The notes under the pieces are model-generated. The model searched no databases. It was not told where the DNA came from and worked only from the letters and a program-made list of their open reading frames with translations. The position numbers and the translations under genes are program-made. Positions 58,944-64,000 of a stretch of DNA of 64,000 nucleotides are shown one piece after another (the first letter of the stretch is position 1; each line of letters starts with the position of its first letter). This DNA is from Tunturibacter empetritectus (GTDB lineage Bacteria > Acidobacteriota > Terriglobia > Terriglobales > Acidobacteriaceae), in the NCBI RefSeq assembly GCF_040358985.1, contig NZ_CP132932.1, positions 4,216,001 through 4,280,000 on the forward strand, read 5' to 3'.

Positions 58944-61900
58944 ATGGCAGCAGAGTTTACTCACCTTCATCTTCATACTGACTACTCACTCCTCGATGGC
59001 GCCTGCGACGTAGATAAACTTGCCGGGCATTTGAGCAAGATTGGCCAGACAGCGGCTGCGATGACCGACCACGGAAATATCTATGGCGCGGTGCACTTTT
59101 TCGAAGCGATGCAGAAGAAGGGAATCAAGCCGATTCTCGGGTGCGAACTTTACATCTGCAAGAACGACGATCATCGTGCCGCGCCGGAGGGAGATAAGTA
59201 TAACCACCTGTTGGTGCTGGCAGAGAATCAGGAGGGCTATCGCAATCTGGTTCGGCTGACGAGCGAGGCGGCGCTGCATGGGTTCTATCGAAAGCCGCGC
59301 GTGTCGAAGGATTTTCTTGCGAAACATTCGGAGGGCTTGATTGGATTCTCGGGCTGTCTTGCGGGTGAGGTGAATCAGTTTTTGATGGAGGACAAGTACG
59401 AGGAGGCGAAGCGTATTGCTGGCTTTTATCAGGATCTTTTCGGTAAAGGCAACTATTTTCTCGAGATTCAGGACCATGGACTGGCGCCGGATAAGGGCGT
59501 CTGCGATGCGTTGTTCAAGATGGAGCGCGAGCTTGATATTCCTCTGATCGCGACCAATGATAGCCACTATGTCGCTTCGGATGATTCGCGAGCGCATGAG
59601 ATTCTACTCTGCGTGCAGACGGCCGGCAGCATGAACGACCCGAAGCGATTCAAGTTCGATACGCAGGAGTTTTACATCAAGAGCGCGGAGGAGATGCTGC
59701 GGACTTTCTCGCAGAATCCCGAGGTCTGCACACGGACAATGCAGTTTATTGAACGATGCAACGTAAAGATGTTGAAGGTGGACAATCCGTTTCCGGATTT
59801 CAACGTGCCTGAGGGAGAGACGCTTGATACCTACTTTGAGCAGGTGTGCCGCAAGGGCCTGGAGATGCGCCTCGAAACGGCTGTTGCCCATCTGCGTTCC
59901 CGGGGATTGTTGAAAAAAACGATTCCTGAGTATCACGAGCGGCTGGACCGCGAGCTGAACATCATCAAACAGATGAAGTTTCCTGGTTATTTCATGATTG
60001 TCTGGGACTTTATCAAGTATGCGCGCGAGCAAAGGATTCCAGTGGGACCGGGGCGTGGATCGGCTGCGGGTTCATTGGTGGCTTACGTGATGCAGATTAC
60101 GGATATCGATCCGCTGCAGAATGAACTGTTGTTTGAGCGTTTTCTGAATCCGGAGCGCGTGTCGATGCCGGATATCGATATCGACTTCTGCATGAACCGG
60201 CGTGGTGAGGTGATTGAGTACGTCAACCGAAAGTATGGGCGGGATCAGGTTGCGCAGATTATTACGTTCAACACGATGGCGGCCAAGGCTGCGATCAAGG
60301 ACGTGGGACGTGCGCTGGATATGCCGTATGGCGAGGTCGACCGGATCGCGAAGATGATTCCGACTACGATTGGGATCACGATCGATCAGGCTTTGAAGGA
60401 TTCGCCTTCGTTGGCAGGGGCGTATGAGGGCGATCCGAAGATTAAGGAGTTGATCGATGCGGCGCTGCGGCTGGAGGGACTTGTTCGCGGCGCGGGCGTG
60501 CATGCGGCGGGTGTCGTGATTGCGCCGAAGCCGCTGACGGAGTTGGTTCCGGTGACGCGTGCGAAGAACGACGATATCGTCACAGCATATGACATGAAGG
60601 CTGTCGAGAAGATGGGGCTTCTGAAGATGGACTTCCTCGGACTGACGACGCTGACGGTGATTGATGATGCGTTGAAGCTGATCAAGTCGACGACGGGTAC
60701 GGATGTCGATATGGCGATGGTTCCGCTGGATGATGCGAAGACGTATGAGCAGGTGTATCACCGGGCGCTGACCTCGGGTGTGTTTCAGTTTGAGTCGGGC
60801 GGGATGCGAGATGTGTTGCGGCGATATAAGCCGAACACGGTTGAGGACCTGACTGCTTTGAACGCGCTGTATCGTCCGGGGCCGATTCAGGGTGGCATGA
60901 TCGACGACTTCATCGAGCGCAAGTGGGGACGGCGGGCGGTGAGTTATGAGCTGCCTGAACTGGAGATGATTCTTCGCGAGACGCTGGGGGTCATTGTGTA
61001 CCAGGAGCAGGTGATGCAGATCTCAAACGTGCTGGCGGGCTACTCACTGGGCGATTCGGACCTGCTGCGGCGGGCGATGGGGAAGAAGGATCCCGCGGAG
61101 ATGGCGAAGCAGCGCGATCGCTTCATGAGTGGCGCGGCGGCGAATAAACATCCGAAGGATACGGCAGGGAAGATCTTTGACCTGATGGCGCAGTTTGCCG
61201 GATATGGCTTCAATAAGTCACATTCGGCTGCGTATGCGCTGCTGGCCTATCACACGGCGTGGTTGAAGACGCATTATCCGGTGGAGTTTATGGCGGCTCT
61301 GCTCACGAGCGAAACGTCGAAGCCGGAGAACGTGGTGAAGTACATCTCGGAGTGCCGCGAGATGAATATCTCGGTGGTGCCGCCGAATGTGCAGGTTTCG
61401 GATGCGAACTTTACTCCGATCGAAACACCCGGTGGGGCTGCGATCGGATTTGGGTTGGCAGCGATCAAAAATGTTGGGCATAACGCGATTGAGTCGATCA
61501 TTGCGGCGCGGACGGCGCTGCAGGCTGCGGGAAAGAAGGGGTTCTCCAGCTTGTGGGAGTTCTGCGAGAAAGTTGACCTGCGGCTGCTGAATAAGCGTGT
61601 GCTGGAGTCTCTGATCAAAGCTGGCGCGATGGATGTGTTTGGCGGCCGGGCGGCGTTGTGCGCTGCTCTGGATAAGGCGATGGAGCGGGCACAGAAGTCT
61701 CAACGCGATGAGGCGGCTGGGCAGCATGGCTTGTTTGGAATCTTCGATGCGGATATTCATTCTCCTTCTTCGCACAATGGTGAGGAGGCACTGCCAAGCG
61801 TTGCGGAGTGGGACGAACACACACGTTTGCAGAATGAAAAAGAGGTGCTGGGATTCTTTGTGTCCGGGCATCCGATGGATAAGTATCGCGAGAAGCTTCG

Positions 61901-62492
61901 GAACATGAAGGTTGTCGATACAGCGACGGCCTGCGAGATGAAGCCTGAGCCGCAGGTATTTCGACGAGGACGAAGTGAAGAGCCGCAGAATGAGATCTCT
62001 ATTGCGGGCGTGATTACAGGCCTGAAGGTCGCGAAGTCGAAGCGCTCGGGGGAGATGTATGCGCAGGCTTCGCTTGAGGATACGGTGGGTAAGATCGAGT
62101 TGATCGCGTTTCCGCAATCGTACGAGAAGCTTGCGGAGAAGTTAAAGATCGATGTGCCCGTGGTGGTTCGGGGCGTGTTGCGCGGCGAAGAGGATTCGGC
62201 GCCGAAGCTTGCCGTTTCGAGCATTCAGGCGCTGGAGGATGTAAAGATCAAGCTGCCGGATTCGTTGCGGATCAAGGTTCCCCTGCATAATCCTGATGCG
62301 GCGCTGCTTGAGAAGCTGCATGCCATCCTGGTTGGAGCTCCTGGCAAAGGAAAGCTGCTGCTAGATCTCGAAGAGCCGGGGGAGTTTTGTGCGGTGCTTG
62401 AACCCCACAACTGCCTGGTCGCCGCGGATCGGCTTTTCATCGATCAGGTGGAGGAACTGGTGGGCCGCGGAGGGGTTCGCATCATCGACTAG
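58944..62492 (+). CDS. dnaE: DNA polymerase III alpha subunit
   Basis: Replicative polymerase, 1182 residues, DnaE1 class. N-terminal PHP domain FTHLHLHTDYSLLDGACDVD, polymerase palm with GPGRGSAAGSLVAY (near 368) and the catalytic Asp pair in PDIDIDFCMNRRGEV (near 412), LKMDFLGLTTLTV, the finger segment FNKSHSAAYALLAYHTAWLK, and a C-terminal OB fold (SIAGVITGLKVAKSKRSGEM). A TAAACT box ends six bases before the ATG, hinting at a leaderless message. Followed after 50 bp by accA, the same neighbours as in E. coli. Confidence 0.97.
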   Translation: MAAEFTHLHLHTDYSLLDGACDVDKLAGHLSKIGQTAAAMTDHGNIYGAVHFFEAMQKKGIKPILGCELYICKNDDHRAAPEGDKYNHLLVLAENQEGYRNLVRLTSEAALHGFYRKPRVSKDFLAKHSEGLIGFSGCLAGEVNQFLMEDKYEEAKRIAGFYQDLFGKGNYFLEIQDHGLAPDKGVCDALFKMERELDIPLIATNDSHYVASDDSRAHEILLCVQTAGSMNDPKRFKFDTQEFYIKSAEEMLRTFSQNPEVCTRTMQFIERCNVKMLKVDNPFPDFNVPEGETLDTYFEQVCRKGLEMRLETAVAHLRSRGLLKKTIPEYHERLDRELNIIKQMKFPGYFMIVWDFIKYAREQRIPVGPGRGSAAGSLVAYVMQITDIDPLQNELLFERFLNPERVSMPDIDIDFCMNRRGEVIEYVNRKYGRDQVAQIITFNTMAAKAAIKDVGRALDMPYGEVDRIAKMIPTTIGITIDQALKDSPSLAGAYEGDPKIKELIDAALRLEGLVRGAGVHAAGVVIAPKPLTELVPVTRAKNDDIVTAYDMKAVEKMGLLKMDFLGLTTLTVIDDALKLIKSTTGTDVDMAMVPLDDAKTYEQVYHRALTSGVFQFESGGMRDVLRRYKPNTVEDLTALNALYRPGPIQGGMIDDFIERKWGRRAVSYELPELEMILRETLGVIVYQEQVMQISNVLAGYSLGDSDLLRRAMGKKDPAEMAKQRDRFMSGAAANKHPKDTAGKIFDLMAQFAGYGFNKSHSAAYALLAYHTAWLKTHYPVEFMAALLTSETSKPENVVKYISECREMNISVVPPNVQVSDANFTPIETPGGAAIGFGLAAIKNVGHNAIESIIAARTALQAAGKKGFSSLWEFCEKVDLRLLNKRVLESLIKAGAMDVFGGRAALCAALDKAMERAQKSQRDEAAGQHGLFGIFDADIHSPSSHNGEEALPSVAEWDEHTRLQNEKEVLGFFVSGHPMDKYREKLRNMKVVDTATACEMKPEPQVFRRGRSEEPQNEISIAGVITGLKVAKSKRSGEMYAQASLEDTVGKIELIAFPQSYEKLAEKLKIDVPVVVRGVLRGEEDSAPKLAVSSIQALEDVKIKLPDSLRIKVPLHNPDAALLEKLHAILVGAPGKGKLLLDLEEPGEFCAVLEPHNCLVAADRLFIDQVEELVGRGGVRIID

Positions 62493-62542
62493 CCGCCAAT
62501 GCCATACAATCGAGAGAGAAGTTAGTGAAGCACACCTAGACA

Positions 62543-63400
62543 ATGGCAGAACACGAGACAGGAAGAACAGCGCACTCCCAGGCAGTATCCGCACCGACTC
62601 CCGAAGCGTGGATTAAGACGGAGCTGGCGCGGCACCCCCAGCGCCCCTACCCGATGGATTTCATTGCAGCATTGTTTACCGACTTCAGCGAGATCCATGG
62701 CGACCGCGCCTTTGGCGACGATGCCGCGATGAGTTGTGGGATGGCGGTCTTTCACGGCGAACCGGTGATGGTGATCGGGAACCTGAAGGGGAGGACGCTG
62801 AAGGAACGGGTGGCGCGGAAGTTTGGCAGCCCCGATCCAGAAGGGTATCGCAAGGCTCTGCGGGCGATGAAGATTGCTGAAAAGTTTGGCAGGCCTGTGT
62901 TTACCTTCCTCGACCTCGCTGGAGCGAATCCTGGCATCGGGGCGGAGGAGCGCGGGCAGGGGGAGGCAATCGCACGGAGTCTGCTGGAGATGTCCCGATT
63001 GCGGGTGCCCACCATCGCCACGATTACGGGTGAGGGTGGATCGGGCGGAGCACTAGCGCTGGCGGTAGCCGATCGAGTGTTGATGCTCGAAAACGCGATC
63101 TACTCGGTGATCTCTCCTGAGGGATGCGCGTCGATTATGTGGAAGGATGCCAGCAAGAAGCAGCAGGCAGCGACGGCGTTGAAGTACACCGCCGTGGACG
63201 TCAAATTACTTGGCTGTGTCGATGAGGTATTGCCTGAGCCGTGGGGTGGGACGCAGAACAATCCGGAAGAGGCCATGACATTGGTCGACGAAAGACTGCG
63301 GGGCAACCTCGCAGAGCTTCGGGCACTGCCGCTCGAGACCCTGCTTGAGCAGCGCTACACCAAGTTTCGTAATATCGCACAGTTTTACACCACCGTTTAG
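62543..63400 (+). CDS. accA: Acetyl-CoA carboxylase carboxyltransferase subunit alpha
   Basis: Transfers CO2 from carboxybiotin to acetyl-CoA (fatty-acid synthesis) with AccD. 285 residues, about 30 shorter than E. coli AccA because the N-terminal helical extension is reduced. Conserved segments: ELARHPQRPYPMDFIAALF, DRAFGDDAAMSCGMAVFHGE, NPGIGAEERGQGEAIARSL, TGEGGSGGALALAVADRVLM and SPEGCASIMWKD. A TACAAT box near 62504 may provide its own promoter besides readthrough from dnaE. Confidence 0.96.
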   Translation: MAEHETGRTAHSQAVSAPTPEAWIKTELARHPQRPYPMDFIAALFTDFSEIHGDRAFGDDAAMSCGMAVFHGEPVMVIGNLKGRTLKERVARKFGSPDPEGYRKALRAMKIAEKFGRPVFTFLDLAGANPGIGAEERGQGEAIARSLLEMSRLRVPTIATITGEGGSGGALALAVADRVLMLENAIYSVISPEGCASIMWKDASKKQQAATALKYTAVDVKLLGCVDEVLPEPWGGTQNNPEEAMTLVDERLRGNLAELRALPLETLLEQRYTKFRNIAQFYTTV

Positions 63401-63429
63401 CGGAACCACCGTTTCTGGAGCAGCCAGCG

Positions 63430-64000
63430 TTGCAATCCCTCAATTCGACACACTCAGGCCGCTCTGAGCGCACGCTGCAGCTGGCGCTCTTCGTAACATC
63501 TGCGACCTGGTTTGTGGCTTCCGATATTCTGGCGGGACGTTCGGCGCGTGGCCTTTCGGAGCGATTTGGGCTTGACGCGGAGAGACCTCTGCTGGCGGCG
63601 CTTTTTCTTCTTTTTTTGTTGGCGGTCGGGTTTTCGATCTTGCAGGCTATTGCCCATCGGCAGTCTTCGCTTCGGGAGGTTCTGGGTCTTCCAAGGCGAG
63701 TGACATCGCGGCGGGAGTGGACCCTTGGGGTCGCTGTTGGCTGGGGTTGCGTGGTGCTGGCCGTTCTTCCTATGACTCTGACGGGAAAGTTGGATGTCCA
63801 GCTGTGGTTGCAGCCGCGGGCGATCTGGCTGCTGCTTTTGAATCTTGGAACTCTTGCGGTCGCGGCTCTGGCCGAGGAGGTAGCATTTCGCGGCTATCCC
63901 TTTCGGCGCTTGATTGAAGCGATGGGACCAGTAGCGGCGACAATTGGAATGTCTCTTTTCTTTGGGCTCGGACATGCACTGAATCCGGGGGCTACGTGGA
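63430..64000 (+). CDS. CPBP family intramembrane metalloprotease, C-terminus beyond the window
   Basis: 190 codons visible, start TTG at 63430 with GGAG ten bases upstream; no ATG is available near the start. Hydrophobic helices: LQLALFVTSATWFVASDI, LAALFLLFLLAVGFSI and WLLLLNLGTLAVAALA. The CPBP/Abi hallmark EEVAFRGYPFRRL (two catalytic Glu and Arg) is present, followed by FFGLGHALNPGA with the first His of the second motif. CPBP proteins are type II CAAX-prenyl-endopeptidase relatives acting in the membrane; role here unknown. It follows accA by 29 bp. Confidence 0.88.
   Translation, partial: MQSLNSTHSGRSERTLQLALFVTSATWFVASDILAGRSARGLSERFGLDAERPLLAALFLLFLLAVGFSILQAIAHRQSSLREVLGLPRRVTSRREWTLGVAVGWGCVVLAVLPMTLTGKLDVQLWLQPRAIWLLLLNLGTLAVAALAEEVAFRGYPFRRLIEAMGPVAATIGMSLFFGLGHALNPGATW

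Noticed and set aside
1..64000. tRNA, rRNA, CRISPR, prophage and IS genes
   Set aside because: None seen on reading both strands: no cloverleaf-like clusters, no transposase, integrase or cas-like proteins.

Overview
This is a gene-dense, GC-rich chromosomal window, about 60% G+C by eye. It is most consistent with an Acidobacteriota (Terriglobales/Acidobacteriaceae) chromosome such as Granulicella, Edaphobacter or Terriglobus. The organism call is an inference from the gene mix: a hopanoid locus, a Tol-Pal locus with a TonB-like protein in the TolA slot, a DUF1800/DUF1501 pair, a fused 2-oxoacid dehydrogenase E1, a K+-independent H+-pyrophosphatase, TolC and subtilisin-type secreted proteins, and short 'TTCGCTGCGCTCAGAATGAC'-type dispersed fragments between genes. 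Nothing looks like a prophage, plasmid, IS element, CRISPR array, tRNA or rRNA. I count 49 protein genes; the first (htrA) and last (CPBP protease) run off the window.

Layout. 1-9.3 kb is almost all on the minus strand: HtrA protease, EamA transporter, secreted amidohydrolase, a TetR regulator with a short-chain dehydrogenase (each preceded by the same 15-bp site), a Pro/Gln/Tyr-tailed secreted protein, an M20 peptidase and TruA. 9.7-18.1 kb holds an orphan TolC, a DUF255/thioredoxin-fold protein, an MscS channel, a small coiled-coil secreted protein and a subtilisin. 18.2-27 kb holds HppA, the E1 alpha-beta fusion and the DUF1800/DUF1501 pair. 27-35.6 kb holds DoxX, a degenerate alpha/beta hydrolase, a Rieske ferredoxin, a 44-residue His-rich secreted peptide, carA, carB, a membrane protein and a DapA-like protein without its catalytic lysine. 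35.6-41.1 kb is a complete minus-strand Tol-Pal locus (TolQ, TolR, TonB-like, TolB, Pal, YbgF). 41.2-43.2 kb has recN and a 51-residue metallothionein. 43.3-51 kb is a plus-strand hopanoid locus: ispH, shc, hpnH, an unknown 148-residue protein, hpnA, hpnG and a zinc alcohol dehydrogenase. 51-55.4 kb is a two-component pair (PDZ-membrane-GAF-PAS histidine kinase and NtrC-type regulator). 55.7-64 kb has hydrolases, an M20 deacylase, a DUF3592 protein, dnaE, accA and a CPBP protease.

Most interesting points. (1) The hopanoid locus makes the C35 side chain in order: isoprenoid precursor, cyclisation, adenosyl transfer, adenine removal. It carries two genes with no assigned step, one of which (the zinc dehydrogenase) is a candidate for the reduction of ribosylhopane to bacteriohopanetetrol. 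(2) Four copies of an ~80-100 bp repeat have stems that change in a compensatory way while loops stay constant; two lie head to head between convergent genes. (3) The TonB-like gene of the Tol locus has no ATG/GTG/TTG start at a usable position; an ATA sits where the start should be. (4) Two enzymes keep their family fold signatures but lack the catalytic nucleophile. (5) Two tiny metal-related genes, a metallothionein and a secreted His-rich peptide, each have a good ribosome binding site. (6) A TetR operator overlaps the -35 box of its own promoter and recurs before the neighbouring dehydrogenase gene.
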